DNA from: Clostridia bacterium
GTDB taxonomy: Bacteria > Bacillota > Clostridia > Christensenellales > CAG-917
Length of the DNA stretch: 64,000 nt
Direction of reading: 5' to 3'
Assembly: GCA_017461985.1 (NCBI GenBank)
Contig: JAFTSA010000006.1
Location: 64,110-128,109 of the forward strand
Position numbers and translations under genes: made by a program. This document shows positions 52,061 through 60,491 of this stretch, piece after piece (position 1 is the stretch's first letter; each line of letters begins with the position of its first letter). Below the pieces are notes generated by a model. The model was given only the letters and a program-made list of their open reading frames with translations, was not told where the DNA came from and made no database searches.

Positions 52061-52087
52061 AAAAACCGCCTCGCAGGCGGTTTTTGT
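52061..52087. terminator. Bidirectional terminator
   Basis: AACCGCCT-CGC-AGGCGGTT with long A/T arms on both sides, serving the MarR gene and the dnaC-like gene. Confidence 0.85.
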
Positions 52088-52107
52088 TATATCAATTTGT
52101 TTGACAA

Positions 52108-53022
52108 TCATTTCAATCTCAAATCCTTGCCGGGGATACGGCGGAGAAGGGCGTGACGAGTGTCACTGAGACGGCTGAAAATGCGCTCACCATATCTATC
52201 TTTCAGTTGTTTTTCACTGAGGTTGGTGGTGATGACGGTAGTGCGACCCTCTCTTGTCCTTTCGTCAAGCACCAGTTGGAGATATTCAAGGGTGACGTTT
52301 TTCAGTATAGGCTCTGTGCCCAAGTCGTCAATGACCAAAAAGTCTGCGGTGAGGGTGTCGTGAAGCACTCTTTCCTTGTCCTCGATGGGGGCAAGATGGG
52401 TGTTGAGACAGGTGGAGTTGAACTCGTATGCGGTGAGCACCAGTGCACTTTTGCCTCTTTCAAGGACGGCTTTACGTGCGATTGCAGATGCAAGACAGCT
52501 TTTGCCTGTACCCGTTGCGCCGGTGAAGACCAGGATATTTTTGGTGACTGCAGGATATTTTGCCACGTATTCCTCTGCATAGTCGTACAACTTTTTCAAG
52601 GCTTTGCCTTGAACTTCATCCATACCGCTTGTATTGCAGTCCTTAAAGGAGAAGGGGGCACGATTGAGGATATCGCATTCCTTTGCAAGGGCGATGATAT
52701 ATTGCTTCTTCACGCAGGCACAGAGTTTGCCGTTGTGGAAGCCTGTGTCATTGCAACGATTGCAAGAGGGGGTGTATTCAAAGTCACTTTCCTTGTAGCC
52801 GTGTTTGCTAAGAGCGTTGACGTAGGCGTCACGAGCCACTTTGACTGCAACGCTGTCACCAGTCTTTATGCTGTCAAACTTTGCCTTTGAATATGCCTGT
52901 TGAGCGGATGAAATTTCGGGGATTTGGTAGGCGAGAGCGCGCATAGTTGCTATGCGGTCTTTCACTTGATTCGTTTTGCGATTGAGGTCGCCTATGACTT
53001 TGTCAAGAACTCTCTTTTTCAT
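52108..53022 (-). CDS. DnaC/DnaI-like helicase loader
   Basis: 304 residues from ATG 53022, one base after the DnaD-like gene stop. Zn-finger 'CNRCNDTGFHNGKLCAC' (residues ~85-105), then AAA+ core: Walker A 'TGATGTGKS', Walker B 'FLVIDDLGTEP', sensor 'TTNLSEKQL', 'RIFSRLSDTRHAL'. Loads the replicative helicase; partner of the DnaD/DnaB-like protein directly upstream, as in Firmicutes initiation systems. Confidence 0.93.
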   Translation of the reverse strand: MKKRVLDKVIGDLNRKTNQVKDRIATMRALAYQIPEISSAQQAYSKAKFDSIKTGDSVAVKVARDAYVNALSKHGYKESDFEYTPSCNRCNDTGFHNGKLCACVKKQYIIALAKECDILNRAPFSFKDCNTSGMDEVQGKALKKLYDYAEEYVAKYPAVTKNILVFTGATGTGKSCLASAIARKAVLERGKSALVLTAYEFNSTCLNTHLAPIEDKERVLHDTLTADFLVIDDLGTEPILKNVTLEYLQLVLDERTREGRTTVITTNLSEKQLKDRYGERIFSRLSDTRHALLRRIPGKDLRLK

Positions 53023-53023
53023 A

Positions 53024-54454
53024 CTAAATGCCCAAATTGTCAAAGTTTTCTATGTCGCCGAAGATGGATTGAAGTTCATCATCGGTGTATTCTCTTTCAG
53101 TGTAAGTTTCGGTGCGAGTGGTGGGGGTAGATGCCTTTTTTGCACCCTCAACGGAGTTGACCCCTGCCTTTTTCCAGCCTGACAGCAGTTGATTCATAAA
53201 GGGCACAGGGTAGGTCTTGCCGGCGGAGATTTCCGCAGCGTACAAGATGACCTCTTCATCAAATCCCCAAGTGACGGTCCAAGTGCGATAGAACTCTCTA
53301 TCCTTTGCGGTGACGTTTCTTGTTTGACCTGTCTTTTCAATGATTTCCTTGATTTTGCCGTCTTGTTTGAGCCCTTGAGAGATAAACTCGTCAATGCCCT
53401 CGGCGGTGATATAGCCCTGTGAATAGAACTTGTTGACAGCGGTGTTCATGCCGTCAAGAGAGCGGATTCCGCTGACGAAGCAGTAGTGCGCAATTTTCAG
53501 CAGTGCCTCGTCGGTGAATCCCTTGTTTGTCCAAGGAATAGTGTACACCTCGATGACGTGTTCAAGTGATTCATAGTACACGCCGATGGTCTTGTTGATG
53601 GAGATAGCCAGTTCAGTGAGGTGCTCACGATATGAGGCGTAGTCCTTCATTTCCTCGGCGGTGAAGATGCCCATACGGAAATATTCATCAAGTTTGCTGT
53701 CAAGACGCTTGAAGGATTTGCTTCCTTTCAGCAACTTTGTTGCTGTGAGTATTGCAGGCAGTTCATATCCCCAACTTCTACGCCACTTGCGAAGGGTTTG
53801 TTTCTCCTCAATATCTGCGCCGGACTTTCTGCCGAGAGCAAGGAGAACTTCACGCATTTCTTCGCTTTGTGACTCAAACTCATTGAGTTTTTGCTCCACG
53901 TCAGCAATGGTGCGGACGCCGTCTGCAATCCAACTTCTTGCCACTGCAAACACGTAGGGGTATCTGACAGAAGGACCTTTTGCGTCAATGCAGTATTGCA
54001 CAATCATAAGAAGCACGTCTTCATTGATTTTTGTGCTGTCGATGAAGTTGTAATATTCGTTGTACTCGTTGGGTGTGAGCAGTCTTTCGGGGAAGAGGGA
54101 TTGGAGTGTGGTGTTGAAGTCGTTCCATCTGTCCGCCTTGTACTTCTTGGGAGGTTGCATACCACGTTTCAGTGACAGATATTTCACTTCAAGAGGGGTG
54201 GTGTTGAGGACTTTGACAAGACCAAGGTCCTCAAACTCCTTGTAGATTGCAGTGAGTTCATCTTCGGTGACGTCAAGGACGGTGCAAAGGTTTTCAAGGG
54301 TGTTTTCACCGTTGGAATTGCACAGATACAACCCATAGATATACACCTTGATTTGTTTTTCTTCAAGGTAGGGCAAATGCTCGTGGACAAAGAGGTTGTC
54401 AACGAGGGTAAATGTTTCCATCAAAAAGTCACTTGAAAAACGAGCGAAACTCAC
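53024..54454 (-). CDS. DnaD/DnaB-like replication initiation protein
   Basis: 476 residues from GTG 54454, with GGAGG upstream; an earlier ATG at 54493 lacks a ribosome site. N-terminal winged-helix (DnaD_N-like, 'DNLFVHEHLPYLEEKQIKV'), then two DnaB_2/DnaD C-type domains with 'RKWRRSWGYELPAILTATKL' (~res 225) and 'YRTWTVTWGFDEEVILYA' (~400), i.e. the YxxIxxW-type motif repeated. Basic Ser/Thr tail. Remodels DNA at replication initiation and recruits the helicase loader encoded next. Adjacent stop/start implies coupled translation. Confidence 0.93.
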   Translation of the reverse strand: MSFARFSSDFLMETFTLVDNLFVHEHLPYLEEKQIKVYIYGLYLCNSNGENTLENLCTVLDVTEDELTAIYKEFEDLGLVKVLNTTPLEVKYLSLKRGMQPPKKYKADRWNDFNTTLQSLFPERLLTPNEYNEYYNFIDSTKINEDVLLMIVQYCIDAKGPSVRYPYVFAVARSWIADGVRTIADVEQKLNEFESQSEEMREVLLALGRKSGADIEEKQTLRKWRRSWGYELPAILTATKLLKGSKSFKRLDSKLDEYFRMGIFTAEEMKDYASYREHLTELAISINKTIGVYYESLEHVIEVYTIPWTNKGFTDEALLKIAHYCFVSGIRSLDGMNTAVNKFYSQGYITAEGIDEFISQGLKQDGKIKEIIEKTGQTRNVTAKDREFYRTWTVTWGFDEEVILYAAEISAGKTYPVPFMNQLLSGWKKAGVNSVEGAKKASTPTTRTETYTEREYTDDELQSIFGDIENFDNLGI

Positions 54455-54599
54455 TTTGTTTCCTCCAAAATTAAGTGAAACAAAGTTTACCACAAACCCG
54501 CATAAAACAAAAGCACAAAAAAAATAAAATTATTTTTTACAACATATGGTGGCAGTGCCGTAGAAATATACCTATTGACTTATAGCATAAAACACACTG

Positions 54600-54628
54600 T
54601 TGACACGCACGCATATGTATGATATATA
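54600..54628 (+). promoter_or_regulatory. Promoter of the lipoprotein at 54.7 kb
   Basis: TTGACA, 17 bases, TATATA; the leader is about 65 bases long with GGAGGTG near its end. Confidence 0.75.
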
Positions 54629-54695
54629 TAAATTGACGAGTGCTCCTTGTATAGATAGGTCCACCACAACGTCGAATTCGTCATGGAGGTGTGTT

Positions 54696-55619
54696 ATGAA
54701 AAAGACATTAACCATTGTTTTGATACTTTTACTTGTATGCACAATGTGTATAGGATTGGCTGGTTGCGGTTCAAAATATGGAAGAATCAGCCCATTTTAC
54801 TATGCTTTGAACCACAAATTCTCTTTCGGCAGATTTGAAAAGGTCGAGATACCAAATTATGGTGCAATGACCTTGGATGGAGAGGCACAGGCACAAGCAA
54901 GAGCCCCGATATACGATGACAGGGCAGGCGCAATGCTGAAAAAAGGTGATCCTGCTTATGAATCAACTATGTCAAAATTGCAAGCACTTGTGGACAAATA
55001 TGGTGAGATTGACGTCAATCTAAGGAATTATGAGCACAATGGCAGAGCGGCGCTTGAATTAGGAAATGGACAATGGCGAGAAGGCACTATTTCAGGGAAA
55101 GAAATTCTTGTGTCCAGTGAGCGCGGAGACGTCATATATCGCACAGAGGACTCAAATCCTGAAGTTGTTGGGAAAACGGTGATTGACGGCAAATATTTGT
55201 TGTATTACTCCACAGTACTCGGTGCAATGCAATATGATGGCAGACCATACTCCTCTTTTGTGATTGACGTGGATCATGGCAGTTATCCTCTTGCCATGAA
55301 GACAGTCTCCTTCAACGTGACGATGTTCAATCTTGAAACTGGTGCAACTTGCTTGCTGTACTTCACGTATGAATTTGTATTCTTCGATCATATGTTTGAA
55401 GGGCAATTTGACTCTCACGCCACCGCGCTGCAATATGCACAAGCCGTTGACAAAGCCTTGACTATGGCAACGCCCGAAGAGGTCCTTGACTTGGGAGATG
55501 CCTATCAAAATATGTTGGAAGAGATTATGGAAGATTGGCGTCATAGCCCATTTGGAAAGGCGTTTATAGAAAATGGGATGACGGTTTACAATTACAGCAA
55601 AAACGGAAGGTATTATTAA
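54696..55619 (+). CDS. Lipoprotein of unknown function
   Basis: 307 residues from ATG 54696 (GGAGGTG upstream). Lipobox 'LAGC' (~res 21-24). The rest is mixed alpha/beta with no recognised domain: 'GRISPFYYALNHKFSFGRF', 'ALVDKYGEIDVNLRNYEHN', 'YPLAMKTVSFNVTMFNLET' and a helical end. Single gene with its own promoter and terminator. Slightly more A/T-rich than neighbours, like the other lipoproteins of the window. Confidence 0.85.
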   Translation: MKKTLTIVLILLLVCTMCIGLAGCGSKYGRISPFYYALNHKFSFGRFEKVEIPNYGAMTLDGEAQAQARAPIYDDRAGAMLKKGDPAYESTMSKLQALVDKYGEIDVNLRNYEHNGRAALELGNGQWREGTISGKEILVSSERGDVIYRTEDSNPEVVGKTVIDGKYLLYYSTVLGAMQYDGRPYSSFVIDVDHGSYPLAMKTVSFNVTMFNLETGATCLLYFTYEFVFFDHMFEGQFDSHATALQYAQAVDKALTMATPEEVLDLGDAYQNMLEEIMEDWRHSPFGKAFIENGMTVYNYSKNGRYY

Positions 55620-55621
55620 AC

Positions 55622-55650
55622 AAAAAGGCACTCATTTGAGTGCCTTTTTT
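55622..55650. terminator. Bidirectional terminator
   Basis: AAAAAGGCACTC ... GAGTGCCTTTTTT stem-loop, nearly same as the one at 26371. Confidence 0.88.
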
Positions 55651-55677
55651 GTTGCTTCACTTTTCATTTTCCATTCT

Positions 55678-56250
55678 TCATTTTTCACTTTTCATTCCCT
55701 TTGGGGTGTCTGCGGTGTCCTCAGTGGGAGTGTCCTCATCGTCGTCAAGTTTTTCTCCTTTGCGCTTTGCCATATATATGCCTGCCTTTTGGAAGGCTTT
55801 TTTGAGGGCGTATGTGAGTGGTATGCCAACCGCGCCAACCGTCAACACTTCACCTGCCATCACTTCAAGGACGGATATGATATACACCGTGTCCGAGCCG
55901 TCAATCACCCAAATGATAGGCACAAAAAATGCGTTGAAGATGACAGGGGGGATTGCCGCAAGAGGTATCTTTTTGCGGAGGAGATAAGTGCCTATTGCGC
56001 CAAGCAAGGTGGCTATGCCACCAAACACCATATCGTATATGCCGTAGGGTGAAAAGAAAAAGTTGGAAAGCACGCAACCGATTGTCAGCCCGGGGATTGC
56101 CTCAGGGAAAATCACTGCAGTCAAAACCAAGACTTCAGACAGTCTAAATTGGATAGGTCCAAAGGATAGTGCGGGGATTGCTACGGTTAGAGCAAAGTAC
56201 AATGCGCCAATAAGTGCGGCTCTCGTGATAAAAAGAAGAGATTTTTTCAA
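55678..56250 (-). CDS. queT: QueT family preQ1-associated ECF transporter S component
   Basis: 190 residues from TTG 56250, chosen because GAGG, the end of a preQ1 riboswitch, lies five bases upstream; ATG candidates further up are inside the aptamer. Six membrane helices: 'ALIGALYFALTVAIPALSFGPIQFRLSE' pattern (first 20 residues typical), 'AVIFPEAIPGLTIGCVLSN'. The tail is charged, cytoplasmic. It captures preQ1 or a queuosine precursor and works with the shared ECF module. Regulation is by the riboswitch. Confidence 0.92.
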   Translation of the reverse strand: MKKSLLFITRAALIGALYFALTVAIPALSFGPIQFRLSEVLVLTAVIFPEAIPGLTIGCVLSNFFFSPYGIYDMVFGGIATLLGAIGTYLLRKKIPLAAIPPVIFNAFFVPIIWVIDGSDTVYIISVLEVMAGEVLTVGAVGIPLTYALKKAFQKAGIYMAKRKGEKLDDDEDTPTEDTADTPKGMKSEK

Positions 56251-56255
56251 AATTA

Positions 56256-56297
56256 CCTCGGTTTTTTTTATTGATGGGTGTTGCCGTGACCATCGGT
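56256..56297 (-). ncRNA. PreQ1-I riboswitch upstream of queT
   Basis: On the minus strand: stem GATGG/CCATC enclosing the loop TCACGGCAACAC, then an A-rich tail and CCGAGG. 'GCAACACCC' matches the conserved 'GC-x-ACACCC' core of class I. The loop CGG can pair with tail CCG to make the pseudoknot (in known examples UAG with CUA), and the tail includes the ribosome site of queT, so binding would block translation. Confidence 0.82.
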
Positions 56298-56309
56298 TGT
56301 ATGTTATCA

Positions 56310-56315
56310 TATAAT
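56310..56315 (+). promoter_or_regulatory. Probable -10 element of the flavin reductase gene
   Basis: TATAAT, with a weak -35 (TGACCA) 17 bases upstream that overlaps the queT riboswitch in reverse. AGGAG follows before ATG 56347. Confidence 0.45.
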
Positions 56316-56346
56316 AAATTACAACGCAAACGTTTTAGGAGAAGTT

Positions 56347-56835
56347 ATGCACGAATTTAACAATATGGAATTTTTGAATAGCGCCCTCAACACTGGTTGC
56401 TTCGTCACCTCAGGGGACAACCCTATGGTGTGCAGTTGGGGATTTGTTGGCGTTATGTGGCACAAAAAGGTGTTCATTGCACCCATCCGCGTCAGCAGAC
56501 ACACCGCAAAACTTATTGACGAAACAGGAGTTTTCACCGTCAGCGTACCTGCCGCCGGCACCTTCAAAAAGGAACTTGCTTTCTGTGGCACAAAGAGTGG
56601 CAGAGACTATGACAAGTGGGCAGAAACCGGCATGGAAAAACAACCTGCAAAGTCAGTTGACACTTGTGTTGTCAAGGGTTGCGAAAAGTATTATGAATGC
56701 AAAGTTGTGGGCGTTGTGCCTATGACTGATGATATGGACGTCAGCGCAGTGTCCAACTGGTATCCCTTGTCAGAAACCTATCCCAACGGCGACAGACACA
56801 TCTTCTATTTTGGTGAAATCATAAACGAGTATTGA
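56347..56835 (+). CDS. Flavin reductase / FMN-binding split-barrel protein
   Basis: 162 residues of the flavoredoxin family: 'NTGCFVTSGDNPMVCSWGF' (FMN-binding start), 'KKVFIAPIRVSRHTAKLID', 'GVFTVSVPAAGTFKKELAFC', where conserved Thr/Ser bind flavin. Cytoplasmic; reduces or binds FMN and may give electrons to redox enzymes. AGGAG before ATG. Next gene starts one base after its stop. Confidence 0.9.
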   Translation: MHEFNNMEFLNSALNTGCFVTSGDNPMVCSWGFVGVMWHKKVFIAPIRVSRHTAKLIDETGVFTVSVPAAGTFKKELAFCGTKSGRDYDKWAETGMEKQPAKSVDTCVVKGCEKYYECKVVGVVPMTDDMDVSAVSNWYPLSETYPNGDRHIFYFGEIINEY

Positions 56836-56836
56836 T

Positions 56837-57100
56837 ATGAAAATTTGGGGCAAACTGATGAAGGAAGACAAACTTTTGAAGAGCGTGCTTTTTGAAAGTC
56901 CGCGTGTTTTGTCCTCCTCAAATTTCATCAAGGATTTGCAGGAAATATGCTATATGATGGACGTGTCCACCCCCGTGTCACTGCCCACTCACTTCAAGCA
57001 TTTTGACCGCTTCAACCGTGTGAAATATATCCCTCGTGACTTCGTTGAAGAGGTGGATTTCACCGCGCTTATCCTAGAGCACGTCCTTGACAAGAAGTAG
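56837..57100 (+). CDS. Small conserved-looking protein of unknown function
   Basis: 87 residues, charged, helical: 'LMKEDKLLKSVLFESPRVLS', then 'HFKHFDRFNRVKYIPRDFVEEVDF'. It begins with an ATG two bases after the flavin reductase stop, so it is translationally linked. No family recognised, no signal peptide, no membrane part. Confidence 0.78.
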   Translation: MKIWGKLMKEDKLLKSVLFESPRVLSSSNFIKDLQEICYMMDVSTPVSLPTHFKHFDRFNRVKYIPRDFVEEVDFTALILEHVLDKK

Positions 57101-57156
57101 TCACAAATTTAAGTTGATCACAAAAACGGCACTTTAAGTGCAAAAACTGGAATAAT

Positions 57157-57194
57157 AAACCTCTTGCTATGCAAACTAAACTGGCAGGAGGTTT
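57157..57194 (+). promoter_or_regulatory. Hairpin covering the spoVT ribosome site
   Basis: AAACCTCTTGC (57157-57167) pairs over 11 positions (one G-T) with GCAGGAGGTTT (57184-57194) around a 16-base loop. The complete Shine-Dalgarno GGAGG is in the 3' arm. A short T-run follows, so it could also work as terminator of the gene before. Confidence 0.75.
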
Positions 57195-57199
57195 TTATT

Positions 57200-57718
57200 A
57201 TGAACGGAACTTTCACTCGACGCATTGACGATCTTGGACGGATTGTAATACCCAAGGAACTCCGTCGCACCCTTCGTATAAAGGAAGGTGATGAGCTTGA
57301 AATTTTGCCCGACGGCGACAAGTTGGTGCTGAAGAGATACTCCCCATTTCAAGATATGCAATATGCCTCTGACGGCGTGGCGCAGATGATTCGTCAACAC
57401 GTGGGTGGTGACATCTTTATCCTTGCAGGTGACGCTTTCGTGTCCGCAGTTGTCAAGGGCAAACTGACCTCGCACCTCACCCCCTCAAAGGAACTTTTGC
57501 GTGCTTCGTCAACTCGCAGTGCCATAGTCGTTTCAGGAACAGAATGCCCCTTGTTTGAAGGCAAGGACGGTGATGGATTTCTTGCCCTAGAGCCTATTTT
57601 GGTCAACGGTGACCTTATCGGCACTGTCATCGTTTCAAAGCAAAATCAGTTTGATGAAAACGCTCTTGGCTATATTCGTTTTGCCAGTGCAATTTTAGGG
57701 GCAGTGGTGGGGATGTGA
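57200..57718 (+). CDS. spoVT: Stage V sporulation protein T, AbrB-like regulator
   Basis: 172 residues from ATG 57200 (GGAGG upstream; earlier start 57164 rejected as it lies in the hairpin). N-terminal swapped-hairpin AbrB domain: 'GTFTRRIDDLGRIVIPKELR' then 'LRIKEGDELEILPDGDKLVL'; C-terminal GAF-like domain (res ~55-172). Global late-forespore regulator (sigma-G genes) and, in Clostridia, also an early control gene. Overlaps spoVB by four bases. Confidence 0.95.
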   Translation: MNGTFTRRIDDLGRIVIPKELRRTLRIKEGDELEILPDGDKLVLKRYSPFQDMQYASDGVAQMIRQHVGGDIFILAGDAFVSAVVKGKLTSHLTPSKELLRASSTRSAIVVSGTECPLFEGKDGDGFLALEPILVNGDLIGTVIVSKQNQFDENALGYIRFASAILGAVVGM

Positions 57719-59355
57719 AAAAGACAAACCAAACTTTCAACTACACCGACACCCCCTCAGTGAAACGGCGCAACCGCCTTATGGGTGGGGCAATGATTTT
57801 GGCTGTTGGCTCAGTCATAGGCAAGATTATCGGCGCCCTATATCGCATACCTCTCACCAACGTTTTAGGGGCAGAGGGTATGGGCATGTATCAACTTGTT
57901 TTTCCAGTGTTTGCCCTCTTTATGGTCTTGTCCAGCGCAGGAGTGCCCACCGCGCTATCTCGCATAGTGGCGGAAAAGCGGGCAATGGGTGAAAGTGTCA
58001 AAAAATATCTTTTTGTGGCAATGGCAGTCCTTGTCACGCTTTCCACGTTGAGCACCATTTTGGTGCTATCCCTATCTCGCCCTCTTGCCAGATGGCAGGG
58101 CAATGAAAGTGTAGCGCTTGGCTTTCAAATCATAGCCCCGTCCATATTTTTCGTTAGCATAACCGCAGGGCTTAGGGGTTGGTTTCAAGGTGAAATGCAC
58201 ATGCTTCCCACCGCCATATCCAACGTGATAGAGCAGGTTGTCAAACTGGCTTTCGGTTTAGGGCTTGCGGTCTATCTAAAAAGATATGGGCTTATATGGT
58301 CAGTGGCAGGTGCGTTTTTAGGCGTCACTCTTTCGGAGATTGTGGCGGCAGGCTATCTTGTCATCACCTATCTTGTCCGCGAAAGAAAACACAAAGTCAG
58401 TGGAAAGTTGCTGTCCTTTGAAAAGGAGGAGGGTGTCAAGATGCTCCGCATCGCTTTCCCCATAGCCATAGTTGCTTTGCTTTTGCCCCTTTCCAACTTT
58501 TTTGACAGTTTCATCGTTGTCAACGTGTTGAAACTTCGTGGTTTATCCACCCACCTTGCCACCAGTCAGTATGGTCTTTTGTCCGGTCCTGTCACATCCC
58601 TTGTCAATATGCCCGTGGTGCTCATCATGTCCCTTGCCGTTGCCATAGTGCCCTCGGTGTCGGTGTCAAGGGCGGAGAGGGACATTGACAGCATACTTTT
58701 CAAAAGCAGATTGTCACTGAAACTTGCCTATATGGTAGGTGTGCCCTCAGCCATATTTATGATGGTTTTTTCAAGAGAGATAATCTCCTTGCTTTATTCA
58801 TCGTTGGAGGAAGGCCCTCTCATCACCGCCTCAAATCTTCTCATCATCACCGCACCAAACATTGTCATTATGTCCGTTATGCAGATTTACGTCTCCCTTC
58901 TTCAAGCCCTTGACAAAACTATGTCTGCCGTAAAGGGATTGACGGTTGCGGTTGTTGTCAAGATTGTCTTGTCCGTTGTGCTTGTGAGGTATATCGGCAT
59001 AATAGGGGCAGGGGTGTCTATGCTTGTTATGTCAGTGACCGCCCTAACCCTTGTCAACGTCAGTTTTCTCCGCCTCACCTCACTGCGCCTACACCAACCT
59101 ATTGCATTATCCCTCTTTTCAGGGGGAGTCAGCGGACTTTGCATCCTTGTGCCAAAGGCCTATATCGTACACGATATACTTGCACTTTTCATCGGTTTTG
59201 TGCTATGCTATACAGTGTATTTCTTCTTGTCCACTCTGTTTGGAGTTATGGACAGGCAGGAATATCACTCCTTGCCCCTAGGCAAAATACTATTGAAACT
59301 GCATCGAATCGTTCGATTTTGGGAGTATGAAAATGGCACTCACATCCGCTCTTAA
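57715..59355 (+). CDS. spoVB: SpoVB/MurJ-type lipid flippase
   Basis: 546 residues from GTG 57715, about fourteen membrane helices of the MOP (MVF) superfamily: 'GAMILAVGSVIGKIIGALYRIP' start, 'YQLVFPVFALFMVLSSAGVP', 'GWFQGEMHMLPTAISNVIEQV'. SpoVB-like proteins export lipid-linked precursors for spore cortex or polysaccharide. The spoVT-spoVB-mazG order is common in spore formers. Overlaps spoVT by four bases and mazG by ~23. Confidence 0.93.
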   Translation: MKKTNQTFNYTDTPSVKRRNRLMGGAMILAVGSVIGKIIGALYRIPLTNVLGAEGMGMYQLVFPVFALFMVLSSAGVPTALSRIVAEKRAMGESVKKYLFVAMAVLVTLSTLSTILVLSLSRPLARWQGNESVALGFQIIAPSIFFVSITAGLRGWFQGEMHMLPTAISNVIEQVVKLAFGLGLAVYLKRYGLIWSVAGAFLGVTLSEIVAAGYLVITYLVRERKHKVSGKLLSFEKEEGVKMLRIAFPIAIVALLLPLSNFFDSFIVVNVLKLRGLSTHLATSQYGLLSGPVTSLVNMPVVLIMSLAVAIVPSVSVSRAERDIDSILFKSRLSLKLAYMVGVPSAIFMMVFSREIISLLYSSLEEGPLITASNLLIITAPNIVIMSVMQIYVSLLQALDKTMSAVKGLTVAVVVKIVLSVVLVRYIGIIGAGVSMLVMSVTALTLVNVSFLRLTSLRLHQPIALSLFSGGVSGLCILVPKAYIVHDILALFIGFVLCYTVYFFLSTLFGVMDRQEYHSLPLGKILLKLHRIVRFWEYENGTHIRS

Positions 59356-60376
59356 TGGCTCATATCAAGTCTACGAAGCAACCGATTTTGCACCCTCATT
59401 TGTCCTTGTCAACAAGCGCATACCTTGCCTTGTGAAAGTGGCAAAAATAGAGGAGTGTGATATGGTCAAAAACAAAATCATTTCAGCCTACGGAAAAGAC
59501 AAATCCGTAGCCTTTTCATTTGACGGAAAAGAGGGCACTTGCGAGGCTCAAAATCTTGGTGTATTTGATGAGGTTTTGCTCACCCCCGAAAAGGAACTGA
59601 AAGAGCGCAAACGCTTTGACCTTGGCGACCTTGAAGAGATTATGAAACGCCTCCGTGCAGAGGACGGTTGCGAGTGGGACAAAATCCAAACACATGAGTC
59701 CATCCGCATCAACCTTATTGAAGAGGCTTATGAACTTCTTGAAGGCCTTGACAAGGGGGATAGAGATATGATGCTTGAGGAGTGCGGCGACGTGCTTTTG
59801 CAAGCAGTTTTCCACACCCAAATCGCAGAGGATGAAGGGGATTTCAACTGGGCGGATATGCTGACTGCACTGTGCAGAAAACTCCTTGACCGCCACACCC
59901 ACATCTTCGGTGAAAACCACGCCGACACCCCCGAGGAAGCACTGGTGTTTTGGGCAGAGGCAAAGAAGAAAGAAAAGAAGTACACCTCAAACACAGACGC
60001 TATGAATCGTGTGCCCAAAAACTTCCCCGCACTTCTTTATGCAGAGAAGATTCAAAAGATTGCCAAGAAGTGTGGCTTTGACTGGGATGATGTTGACGGC
60101 GCAGTAGCAAAGGTGAGAGAGGAACTTGACGAACTCCTCACCGCCACTCCTGAACACAGACACGAAGAGGCAGGAGACCTTCTCTTTGCAGTGTGCAACG
60201 TGCTCCGCTTTTTCAAGATAGACAATGAAATGGCACTCCACGACGCCAACAGAAAATTTGAGTCACGCTTTGCAGTGGTTGAAGAACTTGCCACCCGTGA
60301 GGGCAAGAGTATGACCGACTACACCCTTGAGGAACTTGACAAGTTTTGGGATGAAGCAAAGCGTCAAGGCAAATAA
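59333..60376 (+). CDS. mazG: MazG nucleotide pyrophosphohydrolase with N-terminal extension
   Basis: 347 residues from ATG 59333 (GGGAG seven bases upstream; ATG 59327 also possible). Residues ~100-347 hold two MazG units: 'LRAEDGCEWDKIQTHESIR', 'EEAYELLEG', 'EECGDVLLQAVFH' (metal Glu/Asp) and 'EEAGDLLFAVCNVLRFF'. The first ~95 residues are not tetrapyrrole methylase as in YabN; they look like a small alpha/beta domain ('APSFVLVNKRIPCLVKVAK'). Hydrolyses NTPs to NMP and PPi for house cleaning. Confidence 0.92.
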   Translation: MALTSALNGSYQVYEATDFAPSFVLVNKRIPCLVKVAKIEECDMVKNKIISAYGKDKSVAFSFDGKEGTCEAQNLGVFDEVLLTPEKELKERKRFDLGDLEEIMKRLRAEDGCEWDKIQTHESIRINLIEEAYELLEGLDKGDRDMMLEECGDVLLQAVFHTQIAEDEGDFNWADMLTALCRKLLDRHTHIFGENHADTPEEALVFWAEAKKKEKKYTSNTDAMNRVPKNFPALLYAEKIQKIAKKCGFDWDDVDGAVAKVREELDELLTATPEHRHEEAGDLLFAVCNVLRFFKIDNEMALHDANRKFESRFAVVEELATREGKSMTDYTLEELDKFWDEAKRQGK

Positions 60377-60491
60377 GAAACGAGGTATTCTTGCCAACAA
60401 ATTGATGGCAAAATCATCTTTCGACAAAAACAAACAAAAAACACAAAAATGACGAAAACGGCAGTTTATTGTCGTAAAATAGTGATATAAA

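Noticed and set aside
52153-52890. 245-residue antisense frame opposite the DnaC-like gene
   Set aside because: Lies fully on a well-supported gene, with Cys/Phe-rich shadow composition.
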